Assembly (NCBI RefSeq): GCF_002192695.1
Contig: NZ_MTLG01000125.1
Coordinates: 124,001 to 188,000, forward strand
Direction: 5' to 3'
From: Achromobacter xylosoxidans
GTDB taxonomy: Bacteria > Pseudomonadota > Gammaproteobacteria > Burkholderiales > Burkholderiaceae_B
DNA: 64,000 nucleotides
The notes beneath the pieces are model-generated. The model made no database searches and was not told the origin of the DNA. It worked only from the letters and a program-made list of their open reading frames with translations. The position numbers were made by a program, and so were the translations under genes. Within the stretch, counting starts at the first letter, position 1, and each line of letters starts with the position of its first letter. This document shows, in pieces, positions 1 through 9,006 of the stretch.

Positions 1-1224
1 GGCCTGATCTGGCGCGTGCTGTCGCCCGACCTGGGGCAGGAGGACCTGCTGGACGCCTGGATGGCGTTCGACGCCCTGCGTGCCACCTTCCTGTGGCTGC
101 CCATTGCCGTGACCGGCGCCTGGGCCACCGCCGTCATCTTCACCGTCAGCCACCGCCTGGGCGGCAAGCGCGCCCATGCGCTGCAGCCGCTGGGCTGGGC
201 GTTCCTGCTGTCGGTGCAAGGCATGGTGTGGCTGGCCAGCGGCATCTCCATCAAGCAGCTGCCCGCCATGTGGCAGCTGAATCCGCATACGGCCGTGCTG
301 GTCGCGGCCGGCGCGCTGCTGCCCGTCGCGACCGCCTTCGCGGTGCTCTGGCCGCGCCGCCGCATGCTGACGGCGGGCGTCACCTGGGGCGTGCCCATCG
401 GCCTGCTGATCCTGGCGCTGTTCTGGCTGCCCAGCCCCGGCGTGGGCTTCGCGCTGGCCTGGCTGCTGCTGGGCTTCGGCTTGAACCAGTCGCGCGTGGT
501 GGTGTTCGGGGTCATCAGCCTGCTGGCCTATCTGGGCGTCTACTACTACCAGTTGGAGATGCCGCTGCTGCAAAAGGCCTTGTGGCTGGGCGGCGCCGCG
601 TTGCTGCTCTTTGTGCTGCGCGCCATGGTGTGGCTGGTGCCGCGCCTGATGCGCACCATTGCGCCCAGCCAGCGCGGCGCCTTGCCGCCGGTGTCGACGC
701 CCTTGCGCTGGCGTACGCTGGCCATTCTGGGCGGCCTGGTGCTGGTGCTGGCGGTCACCAACGGCGGCATCTGGCAGCGTGAAAAGCTGCTGGCCTCGGG
801 CAAGGTGGTCATCCTGGAACTGGCGCCAGTGGATCCCCGTTCGCTCATGCAGGGTGACTACATGGCGCTGAACTTCGCGGCCAGCCGGGAGGTCACGCGC
901 CTGCGGCTGGGCGGCGAGCGTCCCGAGGCCGAGGAGTCGGTCATGGGCTACGAGCCGGACGGCTATGTGATGCTGCAGACCGACGCGCGCGGCGTGGGCC
1001 AGCCGCTGCGCATCCAGCCCGACACCCACCCGCACAGCGAGGCGGAAGTGCCGTTGCGCTACCGCATCCGCGACAACAGCGTGCGCATCGTGACCAACGC
1101 GTATTTCTTCCCGGAAGGCCAGGCCGAGCGCTATCAGGTCGCCAAGTATGGCGAGCTGCGCGTGGCGGAAAACGGCGAGGCCCTGCTCGTCCGGATGCTG
1201 GACCAGGACCTCAAGCCGCTGTAG
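1..1224 (+). CDS. DUF4401/GDYXXLXY membrane protein (5' partial)
   Basis: The frame is open to the left edge, so the true start lies outside the window; a GTG at 16 is only an internal codon. The visible 407 residues hold about eight hydrophobic segments in the first two thirds, then a soluble C-terminal domain with the signature GDYMALNF, which matches the GDYXXLXY family. Proteins pairing DUF4401 membrane segments with GDYXXLXY are known in proteobacteria but have no proven function. The last 14 bases overlap the 3' end of the convergent gluQ gene. Family assignment is firm; function is unknown. Confidence 0.85.
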   Translation, partial: GLIWRVLSPDLGQEDLLDAWMAFDALRATFLWLPIAVTGAWATAVIFTVSHRLGGKRAHALQPLGWAFLLSVQGMVWLASGISIKQLPAMWQLNPHTAVLVAAGALLPVATAFAVLWPRRRMLTAGVTWGVPIGLLILALFWLPSPGVGFALAWLLLGFGLNQSRVVVFGVISLLAYLGVYYYQLEMPLLQKALWLGGAALLLFVLRAMVWLVPRLMRTIAPSQRGALPPVSTPLRWRTLAILGGLVLVLAVTNGGIWQREKLLASGKVVILELAPVDPRSLMQGDYMALNFAASREVTRLRLGGERPEAEESVMGYEPDGYVMLQTDARGVGQPLRIQPDTHPHSEAEVPLRYRIRDNSVRIVTNAYFFPEGQAERYQVAKYGELRVAENGEALLVRMLDQDLKPL

Positions 1225-2128
1225 CGGCGGGCAGCGGGAAGCGCCGCGCCCATTGCGCGGTGGCTTCCCGCAGGAAATGGCCGCGGTCCGCGGTGTCGAT
1301 GGCGTCGAAGCCCAAGGCGCGCCAGGCGGCCAGCAGCGCCGCCAGGGGCGCGCCGGTGTCGATGGGCGGGGCCCCATTCTGCTTGGACAGTTTCAGGCCG
1401 CTGGAAGCGTCCAGGATCAGCGGCACGTGCAGGTAGCGCACGGGCGGCAGCCCCAGCAGCCGCCCCAGCACGCGCTGGCGCGCGGTGGAGCTGAGCAGGT
1501 CCGCGCCGCGCACCACGTCGGTCACGCCCTGCGCGGCATCATCCACCACCACCGCCAATTGGTAGGCCCATAGGCCATCGGCACGGCGCAAGGCGATGTC
1601 GCCCACCGCCTGCGCCACGTCCTGCTCCTGCGGACCCAGCCAGCGGTCCACGAAATGTTCCACGCCCTCCGGCATGATCACGCGCCAGGCGCGGGCCTGG
1701 CGGCCCTCCGGCAAGCCGTGGCGGCAGGTGCCGGGATACGGCCGTTCGCCGTCGGCGCCGGGTGCGGTCTGGCCGCGCAGCGCCGAATCGGCGATTTCGC
1801 GCCGGGTGCAGCCGCAGCCGTAGATCAGGCCGCGCGCGGCCAGGGAGTCGAAGGCGGCCTGATAAGCGTCGTTGCGGCGTGATTGCCACATGATGTCGCC
1901 GTCCCAAGCCAGGCCCAGTGCATCCAGCTGGCCCATGATGACCTCGGCCGCGCCCGGCACCGTGCGCGGCGTGTCCACGTCCTCGATGCGCAGCAGCCAG
2001 CGCCCGCCATGGGCGCGCGCGTCCAGCCAGCTGGCCAGCGCCGCGACCAGCGAGCCCGCATGCAGCGGGCCGCTGGGACTGGGGGCGAAGCGGCCGACGT
2101 AATTCACGATGGGACGCCCGCGCGGCAC
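1211..2128 (-). CDS. gluQ: Glutamyl-Q tRNA(Asp) synthetase
   Basis: A truncated class I aminoacyl-tRNA synthetase paralogue of 305 residues. In the known family it glutamylates queuosine at the wobble position of tRNA(Asp). The N-terminus has the HIGH-type motif in FAPSPSGPLHAGSL and the adjacent RIEDVD. A Cys cluster (YGCGC, then GTCRHG) fits the zinc site, and LKLSKQN is the KMSKS-like loop. It lacks a tRNA anticodon-binding domain, as GluQ should. The listed start is a GTG with no clear Shine-Dalgarno sequence; a GTG seven codons later is also possible. It converges on the preceding gene. Confidence 0.93.
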   Translation of the reverse strand: MPRGRPIVNYVGRFAPSPSGPLHAGSLVAALASWLDARAHGGRWLLRIEDVDTPRTVPGAAEVIMGQLDALGLAWDGDIMWQSRRNDAYQAAFDSLAARGLIYGCGCTRREIADSALRGQTAPGADGERPYPGTCRHGLPEGRQARAWRVIMPEGVEHFVDRWLGPQEQDVAQAVGDIALRRADGLWAYQLAVVVDDAAQGVTDVVRGADLLSSTARQRVLGRLLGLPPVRYLHVPLILDASSGLKLSKQNGAPPIDTGAPLAALLAAWRALGFDAIDTADRGHFLREATAQWARRFPLPAATAA

Positions 2129-2173
2129 GGCGCGCGGGTAAGGAGTAACGGCATCAAGCGACGCGGATGCCGT

Positions 2174-2632
2174 TCAATGCAGCAAGCGCACGCCGTCTTC
2201 GTCCAGCAGCTCTTCCAGGACCAGATTGTCGATCTCGGCTTCCTGGCTCCAGAGAACCATGAGGGCGATGATCTTGATCTTGGACAGCGGCACGGGCGTT
2301 TCCGGCGAAGCCAGGCCCCGGTCGATGACGATCTCGCGCAAGGGCGCGGGCAGCACGCCAGCCGATTCCAGGAAGGCGATGAAGCCAATGGATTCGGTGC
2401 CGAGCTGCTGGTATTCGTTGTCGGTGTAGATCCGGGTGCCGGTGGCGGGGGCCTGGGCGAGATCGACGCAGCGTTCGGTGGTTTCGGCCAGGCCATAGAG
2501 CCAGCCTAGGGCGTCGTCGATGTCTTCGTGCTCGAAACCGGCGGCGGCAAGCCGCTTTGCGAGCACGTCCGCCGCAGGACAGGCTTGCGGCGTGTAGTAA
2601 TTCTCGTACAGATAGACCAGGATATCGAACAT
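2174..2632 (-). CDS. smg: Smg family protein (DUF494)
   Basis: A 152-residue cytosolic protein beginning MFDILVYLYENYY, the classic start of Smg/DUF494 proteins, which are usually 155-160 residues. The acidic C-terminus LEELLDEDGVRLLH is also typical. The open frame extends upstream, but the family start at 2632 is clearly right. In many proteobacteria smg follows dprA (DNA processing protein A); here no dprA lies immediately upstream and the gene has its own 170-bp leader. Its biological role is not established. Confidence 0.9.
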   Translation of the reverse strand: MFDILVYLYENYYTPQACPAADVLAKRLAAAGFEHEDIDDALGWLYGLAETTERCVDLAQAPATGTRIYTDNEYQQLGTESIGFIAFLESAGVLPAPLREIVIDRGLASPETPVPLSKIKIIALMVLWSQEAEIDNLVLEELLDEDGVRLLH

Positions 2633-2820
2633 ATGGCGCAGTTTTGTGCCTGTTTGCACAGTCGGCCCGCATATCGGCAGACCAGCAAACATGAATTTTA
2701 CTTTACGCTGATTTATAGGGGTGGGCAACCGGCCGGAGGGAGGAATGTTGTATGGAGTCACCCTGCGCCAACATGCGCACATTTTCATCCTAAAAGCTGC
2801 CAATATTCATGATTCGGAGC

Positions 2821-2855
2821 AAAAAGGGGCGGACCTCATGGGTCCGCCCCTTTTT
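2821..2855 (-). terminator. Rho-independent terminator for the TRAP operon
   Basis: A perfect 15-bp inverted repeat (AAAAAGGGGCGGACC at 2821-2835 and its complement at 2841-2855) around a 5-base loop, with A/T runs on both ends. It begins 17 bases after the TRAP permease stop on the minus strand. The T run works in both directions, but no plus-strand gene precedes it. Confidence 0.92.
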
Positions 2856-2871
2856 GTTTTCGGACCGCTGG

Positions 2872-4896
2872 TCAGGCGGCCTTGGGGGCGCTTTCCAGCT
2901 TCAGCTGCGCCAGTTGGCGCATGAATACCGGGATGCAGATCGCCAGTCCGACCAGGCCGCTGGTCAGGCCCGGCAGGATCGTCAGCAAGGCGCCGATGGT
3001 GCACAGCCAGCGCTCCCAGCTCTTCATGCCCACCAGCATGTAACGCGAGAACGCCGCCGACAGCAGCACCAGGCCGACCATGCAGCCGAATAGCGTCACG
3101 AAGAAGTCGTACCAGGTGAAGCCCTGCACCGAAATCAACAGCGACGGCGAGAACACGAACACGAAGGGCACGATCAGCTTGGTGATGCCCAGCCTGAAGG
3201 CCGTGTTGCCGGTCTTGAACGGATCGCTGCCCGCCATCCCGGCCGCCGCATAGGCCGCCAGCGCCACCGGCGGCGTGATGTCCGCCAGGATTCCGAAATA
3301 GAACACGAAGAAGTGCGCCGCGATGGGCTGCACCCCCAACTGCACCAGCGTGGGGGCGGCCACCGCCACCATGATCAGGTAGTTCGCCGTGGTGGGCACG
3401 CCGCAGCCCATCAGGATGCAGACGATGCCGGTCATGATGAGCGCGGCGATCAGCGTCAGCGTCTGCATGTTGGCGATCGTGTCGGGGAGCACCATGGCTG
3501 CGCCGCTGGCCAGCACCTGCGAGGCCGAGATCACGATGTACGAGATCTTGAAGCCCACGCCCGTCAGCGTCACCACCCCGATCACGATGCCCACGGTGCC
3601 CGCCGCCGCGCCCACCGCCAGCGCGTACTTGGCGCCGGTCTCGAAGGCTTCGTACAGGTCGCGCCAGCGCAGCCGCTGGAACGGATTCAGCAGGCCCACG
3701 ATGATGCAGCCGGTAATCCCCGCGAAGGCTGCCAGGTACGGCGTGCGGCCGCTGGCCAGCACGCCGATCAGCAGGACCAGCGGGATCAGCGTCGGCCAGC
3801 GCATCTTGAACGACTGCTTGAGCTTGGGCATTTCCTCTTCGGTCAGGCCGCGCAGCCCTTCGCGCTTGGCCTCGAAGTGCACCTGCATGAACATGCCGAA
3901 GAAGTACAGGAAGGCCGGGAAGATGCCCGCGATGGCGATCTGCTGGTACGGAATGCCCAGGAATTCGATCATCAGGAACGCGGCCGCGCCCATGATGGGC
4001 GGCGTGATCTGCCCGCCCGTGCTGCTGGCCGCTTCCACGCCCGCGGCGAAATGCCGGGGATAGCCGATGCGAATCATGGCCGGAATGGTCAGCGAGCCCA
4101 CCGTGACCGCGTTGGCCACCGACGAGCCCGACAGCATGCCAAACATGGCCGAGCCGAACACCGATACCTTGGCCGGCCCGCCGGCATAGCGCCCGGCGAC
4201 GGTCGAGGCTACGTCCAGGAACAGCTGGCCCAGGCCGATGCGGGTGGCCAGCACGCCGAACAGCACGAAGTGGAAAACATAGGTCGCGACCACGCCGACC
4301 GCCACGCCGTACACGCCCTGGCTGGTCAGGTACATGTGGTTGACGACCTGCGACCACGTATTGCCGGCATGCTTGAGCAGGCCCGGGAAATACGGCCCGA
4401 ACATGGCATACGCCATGAACACGATGGCGATGATGGGCAGCGGCCAGCCCATGGCGCGGCGGGTGGCTTCCAACAGGCCGATCAGCAGGATGGACCCCAT
4501 CAGCACGTCCATGGGCATGGGATTGCCCACGCGGAATGCCAGGTCCTCGAAGATGTAGGGGATGTACAGCACCGACAGCGCCAGCGCGATGGCGATGATC
4601 CAGTCGTACAGCGGAATGCCGCCGGGCGAGAACCAGGTGGACTTGGGCTGGCGCTGGTAATGCGACTTGGAAAAGCCGAACACCAGGAAGATCAGGCTCA
4701 GCACGAAAGCCAGGTGCACGCCGCGGTGCGTGGCCTCGCGCAGCAGGCCGAAGCCCGCCGTGTAGTAGTGAAAGAGGGACAAGGTGACGAGCAGGCCCGA
4801 CACGATCCAGGTGGCCGTCTTGTCCAGCGGGCGGAAGCGGATTTCCGAATCGTACTTTTCCGCCAGCTGCTGGGTTTTCTCGTGGTCAATTTCCAT
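2872..4896 (-). CDS. TRAP transporter fused permease (TAXI type, 4TM+12TM)
   Basis: A 674-residue inner-membrane protein with about 16 hydrophobic segments, matching fused DctQ-DctM TRAP permeases that partner with TAXI-family binding proteins. Such systems import carboxylates using the sodium or proton gradient. The frame extends to 4956, but the start at 4896 (MEIDHEKTQQ) gives the normal polar N-terminus of this family. A middle stretch with GSSVANAVTVGSLTIP followed by EAASSTGGQITPPIMG is the typical conserved DctM core. It is the second gene of an operon after its binding protein, separated by 110 bases containing a strong hairpin. Substrate is not shown by sequence. Confidence 0.93.
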   Translation of the reverse strand: MEIDHEKTQQLAEKYDSEIRFRPLDKTATWIVSGLLVTLSLFHYYTAGFGLLREATHRGVHLAFVLSLIFLVFGFSKSHYQRQPKSTWFSPGGIPLYDWIIAIALALSVLYIPYIFEDLAFRVGNPMPMDVLMGSILLIGLLEATRRAMGWPLPIIAIVFMAYAMFGPYFPGLLKHAGNTWSQVVNHMYLTSQGVYGVAVGVVATYVFHFVLFGVLATRIGLGQLFLDVASTVAGRYAGGPAKVSVFGSAMFGMLSGSSVANAVTVGSLTIPAMIRIGYPRHFAAGVEAASSTGGQITPPIMGAAAFLMIEFLGIPYQQIAIAGIFPAFLYFFGMFMQVHFEAKREGLRGLTEEEMPKLKQSFKMRWPTLIPLVLLIGVLASGRTPYLAAFAGITGCIIVGLLNPFQRLRWRDLYEAFETGAKYALAVGAAAGTVGIVIGVVTLTGVGFKISYIVISASQVLASGAAMVLPDTIANMQTLTLIAALIMTGIVCILMGCGVPTTANYLIMVAVAAPTLVQLGVQPIAAHFFVFYFGILADITPPVALAAYAAAGMAGSDPFKTGNTAFRLGITKLIVPFVFVFSPSLLISVQGFTWYDFFVTLFGCMVGLVLLSAAFSRYMLVGMKSWERWLCTIGALLTILPGLTSGLVGLAICIPVFMRQLAQLKLESAPKAA

Positions 4897-4922
4897 CGCG
4901 GTGAGTCTCTGGTGATACAGCA

Positions 4923-4949
4923 AGCAGGGCCGCTCGTGGCGGCCCTGCT
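4923..4949 (-). promoter_or_regulatory. Intra-operon mRNA hairpin between TAXI receptor and permease
   Basis: A perfect 11-bp inverted repeat (AGCAGGGCCGC at 4923-4933, complement at 4939-4949) with a 5-base loop lies between the binding-protein stop and the permease start. No T run follows, so it is more likely an mRNA 3'-end stabiliser or partial terminator that yields excess binding protein than a full terminator. Confidence 0.6.
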
Positions 4950-5006
4950 CAAACACGGCGAGTCAGACTGCGCCGTGGTCTATCCGTGAAAGAAGTTCCG
5001 GCTCGC

Positions 5007-5966
5007 TTACTTGAGCAGGCCGACTTCCTTGTAGAACTTCTCCGCGCCCGGGTGGAACGGGATGCCCGCGCCCTTGACGGCGTTTTCCTTGGTGATCAGC
5101 TTGCCCTTGGCGTGGCCGGCGTCCAGCGTCTTGCGCGTGGCGTCGCTGTACAGCGCCTTGGTCACGTCGTACACCACCTGGTCGGGGATCTTGGCCGAGG
5201 TGACCATCTGCGCGTTGACCGAAATGGTCTTCACTTCAGGGATGTTCTGGTACGTGTTGGCGGTGATGACGTCAGGCGTGAAGAATTCCTGCTTGCCGCG
5301 CAGCGCGTCGATTTCCGGGCCGACCAGCGACACCAGTTCGATATTGCCGGTGGAGGCCAGTTCGGCGATCGCGCCGGCGGGGGCGCCGCCCACGAAGAAG
5401 AACGCGTCCAGGCCGCCGTCCTTGAGCTTGTCGCCAGCCTGGTTGGGCTTGAGGTATTCGGCCTTGATGTCCTTGTCGGTCAGGCCGTAGGCGCCCAGGA
5501 TCAGGCGCACGTCCACCAGCGTGCCGGAGCCCGGCTCGTCCATGGACACGCGCTTGCCCTTCAGGTCGGCCACGCCCTTGATGCCCGAGCCCTTGCGCGT
5601 CACCAGGTGGATACTTTCCGGATACAGCGTGGCGATCAGGCGCAGGTCCTGAGCCTTGGGCTTGCCTTCGAAGGTGCCGGTGCCGCTATAGGCCCAGAAG
5701 GCCACGTCGGATTGCGTGAAGCCCGCTTCGAACGAGCCGCCCATGACGCCGTTGATGTTGGCGACCGAGCCATTGGACGCCACCGCGGTGGCGATAAGCT
5801 TGCCCGGCTGCGATACGGCGTTGCCGATGATGCCGCCCACGGGGTAGTAGGTGCCGGCGGTGCCGCCGGTGCCGATACGGAAGAACTGTTGGGCCTGCGC
5901 CGAACCGGCGGCGCCGACGGCGGCTGCCGCGATGGTCAGGGCGGTGATCCAGGTCTTGAGTTTCAT
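5007..5966 (-). CDS. TAXI-family TRAP transporter solute-binding protein
   Basis: A 319-residue periplasmic protein. The start at 5966 (MKLKTW) is preceded by GGAGAA and gives a normal signal peptide ending AGSAQAQ. The mature part opens FFRIGTGGTAGTYYPVGG, the hallmark of TAXI (TRAP-associated extracytoplasmic immunogenic) receptors. A DEPGSGTLVDVRLIL stretch near the middle is also typical. It is the first gene of a two-gene transport operon and lies divergent from a D-threonine aldolase gene, which hints at an amino or hydroxy acid ligand; that link is inference. Confidence 0.93.
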   Translation of the reverse strand: MKLKTWITALTIAAAAVGAAGSAQAQQFFRIGTGGTAGTYYPVGGIIGNAVSQPGKLIATAVASNGSVANINGVMGGSFEAGFTQSDVAFWAYSGTGTFEGKPKAQDLRLIATLYPESIHLVTRKGSGIKGVADLKGKRVSMDEPGSGTLVDVRLILGAYGLTDKDIKAEYLKPNQAGDKLKDGGLDAFFFVGGAPAGAIAELASTGNIELVSLVGPEIDALRGKQEFFTPDVITANTYQNIPEVKTISVNAQMVTSAKIPDQVVYDVTKALYSDATRKTLDAGHAKGKLITKENAVKGAGIPFHPGAEKFYKEVGLLK

Positions 5967-6093
5967 GCGAGCTTCTCCGAATTCTTGCTGACGGGTATCA
6001 GTAATGTGATCTCTGCCGATGGGCGAATTCCCCCGGCAAAAATCTGCCTCCCCTCGGGGGCTTTCTTTATGATGAAATTCTGTCATGCCCACC

Positions 6094-6116
6094 CCCTGTA
6101 GCCAATGATTACAGGG
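6094..6116. promoter_or_regulatory. Inverted repeat in the divergent TRAP/aldolase promoter region
   Basis: CCCTGTA at 6094-6100 and TACAGGG at 6110-6116 form a 7-bp inverted repeat with a 9-base spacer, midway between the divergent starts at 5966 and 6220. The TGTA-N9-TACA form resembles a dimeric repressor operator. Downstream, GGTTATGG occurs twice (6148-6155 and 6169-6176), exactly 21 bases apart. No local regulator gene is adjacent, so the binding protein is unknown. Confidence 0.5.
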
Positions 6117-6219
6117 CTATGGTTTTCCAGGGGGTCGCATCGCCCAAGGTTATGGGTGGTCGCGCTTTGGTTATGGTGTGCGGTTACATCCCTGCAGTGC
6201 TGATAACGGAGTTTCCAAG

Positions 6220-7359
6220 ATGTCCCAGGAAGTCATACGCGGCATTGCGCTGCCCCCCGCCGCCCAGCCGGGCGATCCCCTTGCCCGCGTCGACACGCCC
6301 AGCCTGGCGCTGGACCTGACCGCCTTCGAAGCCAACCTGCGCGCCATGCAGGCCTGGGCCGACCGCCACGAAGTGGCCCTGCGGCCACATGCCAAGGCTC
6401 ACAAATGCCCGCAGATCGCGCTGCGGCAAGTGGCCCTGGGGGCGCGCGGCATCTGCTGCCAGAAGGTCAGCGAGGCCCTGCCTTTCGTGGCCGCCGGCAT
6501 CCGCGACATCCACATCAGCAACGAAGTCGTCGGCCCGGCCAAGATGGCGTTGCTGGGCCAACTGGCGCGCGCCGCCAAGATCAGCGTCTGCGTGGACAAC
6601 GCGCAGAACCTGGCGCAGCTGTCGGCCGCCATGGTCCAGGCCGGCGCCCAGATCGACGTGCTGGTGGAAGTGGACGTGGGCCAGGGCCGCTGCGGCGTGT
6701 CCGACGACGCCACCGTCTTGGCGCTGGCGCAGCAGGCGCGCGCGCTGCCGGGCCTGAATTTCGCGGGCCTGCAGGCCTATCACGGATCGGTGCAGCACTA
6801 CCGCACGCGCGAAGAACGCGCCACCGTCTCCCGCCAGGCCGCCCGCATCGCCGCATCCTACGCGCAGCTGCTGCGTGAAAGCGGCATCGCCTGCGACACC
6901 ATCACCGGCGGCGGCACGGGCAGCGTGGAGTTCGACGCGGCCAGCGGCGTCTACACCGAACTGCAGGCCGGCTCCTATGCCTTCATGGACGGCGACTACG
7001 GCGCCAATGAATGGGGCGGCCCGCTCAATTTCCAGAACAGCCTGTTCCTGCTGTCCACCGTGATGAGCACGCCCACGCCTGACCGCGTGGTGCTGGACGC
7101 AGGCCTGAAATCGGCTTCCGCCGAATGCGGCCCGCCCGCCGTCTACGGCGAATCCGGCCTGACCTGCACCGCCATCAACGACGAGCACAGCGTGGTGCGC
7201 GTGGAACCCGGCGCCACGGCGCCCGCGCTAGGCAGCGTGCTGCGTCTGGTGCCCGCGCACGTGGACCCCACCTTCAATCTGCACGACGGACTGGTGGTGT
7301 TCAAGGACGGCGTGGTGCAGGACATCTGGGAGATTTCCGCGCGCGGCTTCTCGCGCTGA
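6220..7359 (+). CDS. D-threonine aldolase (fold III PLP, metal-dependent)
   Basis: A 379-residue enzyme that should cleave D-threonine and related D-3-hydroxy amino acids to glycine and an aldehyde. RPHAKAHKCP places the PLP lysine at K59, and AHVDPTFNLHD places H347 and D349, exactly the residues and numbering known for the Achromobacter xylosoxidans enzyme. The frame opens upstream at 6178, but MSQEVIRG at 6220 is the family start. The related 3-hydroxy-D-aspartate aldolases cannot be fully excluded by motif alone. The gene is divergent from a TAXI transporter and followed after a few bases by an unknown gene. Confidence 0.93.
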   Translation: MSQEVIRGIALPPAAQPGDPLARVDTPSLALDLTAFEANLRAMQAWADRHEVALRPHAKAHKCPQIALRQVALGARGICCQKVSEALPFVAAGIRDIHISNEVVGPAKMALLGQLARAAKISVCVDNAQNLAQLSAAMVQAGAQIDVLVEVDVGQGRCGVSDDATVLALAQQARALPGLNFAGLQAYHGSVQHYRTREERATVSRQAARIAASYAQLLRESGIACDTITGGGTGSVEFDAASGVYTELQAGSYAFMDGDYGANEWGGPLNFQNSLFLLSTVMSTPTPDRVVLDAGLKSASAECGPPAVYGESGLTCTAINDEHSVVRVEPGATAPALGSVLRLVPAHVDPTFNLHDGLVVFKDGVVQDIWEISARGFSR

Positions 7360-7365
7360 GCCGTG

Positions 7366-8745
7366 ATGCAGCAGCCCGTCTCCTTCGATTGGAAGATTCC
7401 CCTGTCCGACGTGCTGGACACGCTCAGGCAAATCTATTCGACCCGCCACCCGGCGCTTGCATCCGCGCGCCTGGACCTGCTTCGGTCCGTCATGAGCGAC
7501 GACCGGGCCGACGACTTCCTGCCGGCGCTGGGCCAGGAACTGGAGGCGTTGGGGCTGGCGCTTATCGAGCAGCGCGAAGAGGATGACGCGATTCGTCTGC
7601 TGATCGTGCCGCAGGCCCAGGCAGATAATCTCAAGACGCAAATACAGGCGCGGGGTTGGGAGGCCGTTGCACATCGCCAGGAAGGTGCCGCGGCTGGCGC
7701 CCAGGCGGCCCTGCCTACGCCGGCTTCGGGTCCGCTGTGCGGCCCCGAGGACTATCTGGACATTCCCTACGCCCTAGCGGTGGCTCCGGGATGGGCCTGC
7801 GCCGCAATGGAGGACTGGGAAGCCCCGATGCTCACCGACCTGCGTGCATGGCGGGCATTGCGCGCGATCGACGGCAAGTTTCCGGCGCGGCGTGGGCTGC
7901 TCGCCTCCTGCGTAAGCCTCAGCGGCGTACATGCCTGGATCGAACAGGGTCCGGACGGACTGTCCAGCACGCCCTATGCGCGTCTGCTGCATTCCGGCCA
8001 GGTCGAGCTGCCCCCTTCCAACCGGCCCGGCATGTCCCTGCCGCCGCGCGCCGCGCAAGCGCAACGCCGGACGCCGGAATTCAGCCTGGGGTTTGCGGGC
8101 GACGATCTGCTGCTGGTGGACCGCGGCATGGTCTTTCTTTATCCCGCCTACGGGCGGCAGGCAGGAGACTCAACGGTGGAGCCGACGCTGCTCCACACGG
8201 CGCCAGCGCAACGCCGTCCCGTCAGTGACAGGTCCGCCGTCATTCCTACGCCGGACGGCCGAACCTGCGTGCTGTGCCGCGGCCAACTGCTGGAGTTTCG
8301 CGAAGGGCGGCTGCATCCCTTGCCGTTCTCTTATGCCGTGCCATTGTCGGGCGACATCTCGCATCCCGTGGCCTTGGGCGACAGTGCCATTGCGTGGCTG
8401 GAGGACGACATGCTTTGCCATGCAGGCCTGGATGCTGGCGCCGTTCATCAGCACGAAGTGGCGCATCTGCCTGCCGGCGGCATGACGCTGCAAGCGCTGC
8501 AGGGCGGCTGGTTGTTGCTGGGCCATTGGCATGCGCCGCATCGAAGCATGGACCTTGGCCAGCTTTGGCATCCGGCGTCGGGCCAGTTGCTTCGAATCCG
8601 CCATGGCGCGCTGGACCTGGATAGCGGGATACAACAGTGGGTCGGCCTGCCAGGCGGCGAGGTCGTGGCGGGCGGTCAGACGCGCTACGCGCGGCTAGGC
8701 CGTTTCGACGCCTTGCTGGGCCGCCTGGACGCAAAAGCGCCATAG
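7366..8745 (+). CDS. Hypothetical protein downstream of D-threonine aldolase
   Basis: A 459-residue protein of no family I recognise. It has no signal peptide or membrane segment. The first 90 residues are helical and acidic (DVLDTLRQIYSTRHPALA...); after a linker, residues about 125 to the end are rich in short hydrophobic beta-like strands with recurring Gly/Asp turns, which could be a beta-propeller, though I see no clean repeat. It starts six bases after the aldolase stop, at ATG 7366 or the overlapping GTG 7363, so co-transcription is likely. Function unknown. Confidence 0.75.
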   Translation: MQQPVSFDWKIPLSDVLDTLRQIYSTRHPALASARLDLLRSVMSDDRADDFLPALGQELEALGLALIEQREEDDAIRLLIVPQAQADNLKTQIQARGWEAVAHRQEGAAAGAQAALPTPASGPLCGPEDYLDIPYALAVAPGWACAAMEDWEAPMLTDLRAWRALRAIDGKFPARRGLLASCVSLSGVHAWIEQGPDGLSSTPYARLLHSGQVELPPSNRPGMSLPPRAAQAQRRTPEFSLGFAGDDLLLVDRGMVFLYPAYGRQAGDSTVEPTLLHTAPAQRRPVSDRSAVIPTPDGRTCVLCRGQLLEFREGRLHPLPFSYAVPLSGDISHPVALGDSAIAWLEDDMLCHAGLDAGAVHQHEVAHLPAGGMTLQALQGGWLLLGHWHAPHRSMDLGQLWHPASGQLLRIRHGALDLDSGIQQWVGLPGGEVVAGGQTRYARLGRFDALLGRLDAKAP

Positions 8746-8763
8746 GACGCAACGCGTAAGCGC

Positions 8764-8795
8764 AAAAAGGCCGGCGCGCCTTCAGCGCGCCAGCC
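8764..8795 (-). terminator. Rho-independent terminator after entericidin gene
   Basis: On the minus strand an 11-bp stem (8785-8795 paired with 8769-8779, one G-T wobble) is followed by TTTTT (8764-8768). It begins 26 bases after the entericidin stop and also separates that gene from the convergent hypothetical gene. Confidence 0.85.
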
Positions 8796-8821
8796 GTCCA
8801 GGCAGGCTACAGGTTCAGGAC

Positions 8822-8950
8822 TTACTGGGCTTTCTGCTGGATCTTCTCCCCGCCACGTTCGATGTCCTTGCCGGCGCCTTCCATCGTGTTGCAACCGGCC
8901 GTGATGGCGGTGATTGCCAGCAGCAGCGCAAGCCAGATTCGATGCGTCAT
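8822..8950 (-). CDS. Entericidin-like small lipoprotein
   Basis: A 42-residue lipoprotein read directly from the sequence: MTHRIWLALLLAITAITAGC, then a short polar tail NTMEGAGKDIERGGEKIQQK. The TAGC lipobox and the tail ending match the EcnA/EcnB entericidin family, whose members are stress-induced membrane lipoproteins linked to cell lysis in Escherichia coli. GGAG lies just upstream of the start, in TTTTTTCTCC read on the other strand. No obvious antidote partner gene is adjacent. A CsbD-type stress gene follows upstream on the same strand. Confidence 0.9.
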   Translation of the reverse strand: MTHRIWLALLLAITAITAGCNTMEGAGKDIERGGEKIQQKAQ

Positions 8951-9006
8951 TTTTTTCTCCTTTCGGCGTTCATGGGCGTAGCGGGTCATGCCGACAGGCA
9001 GCCGCG

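Noticed and set aside
3313..4989. Long plus-strand ORF opposite the TRAP permease
   Set aside because: High-GC shadow frame with His/Gln/Arg-rich nonsense; the opposite strand encodes a clear permease.
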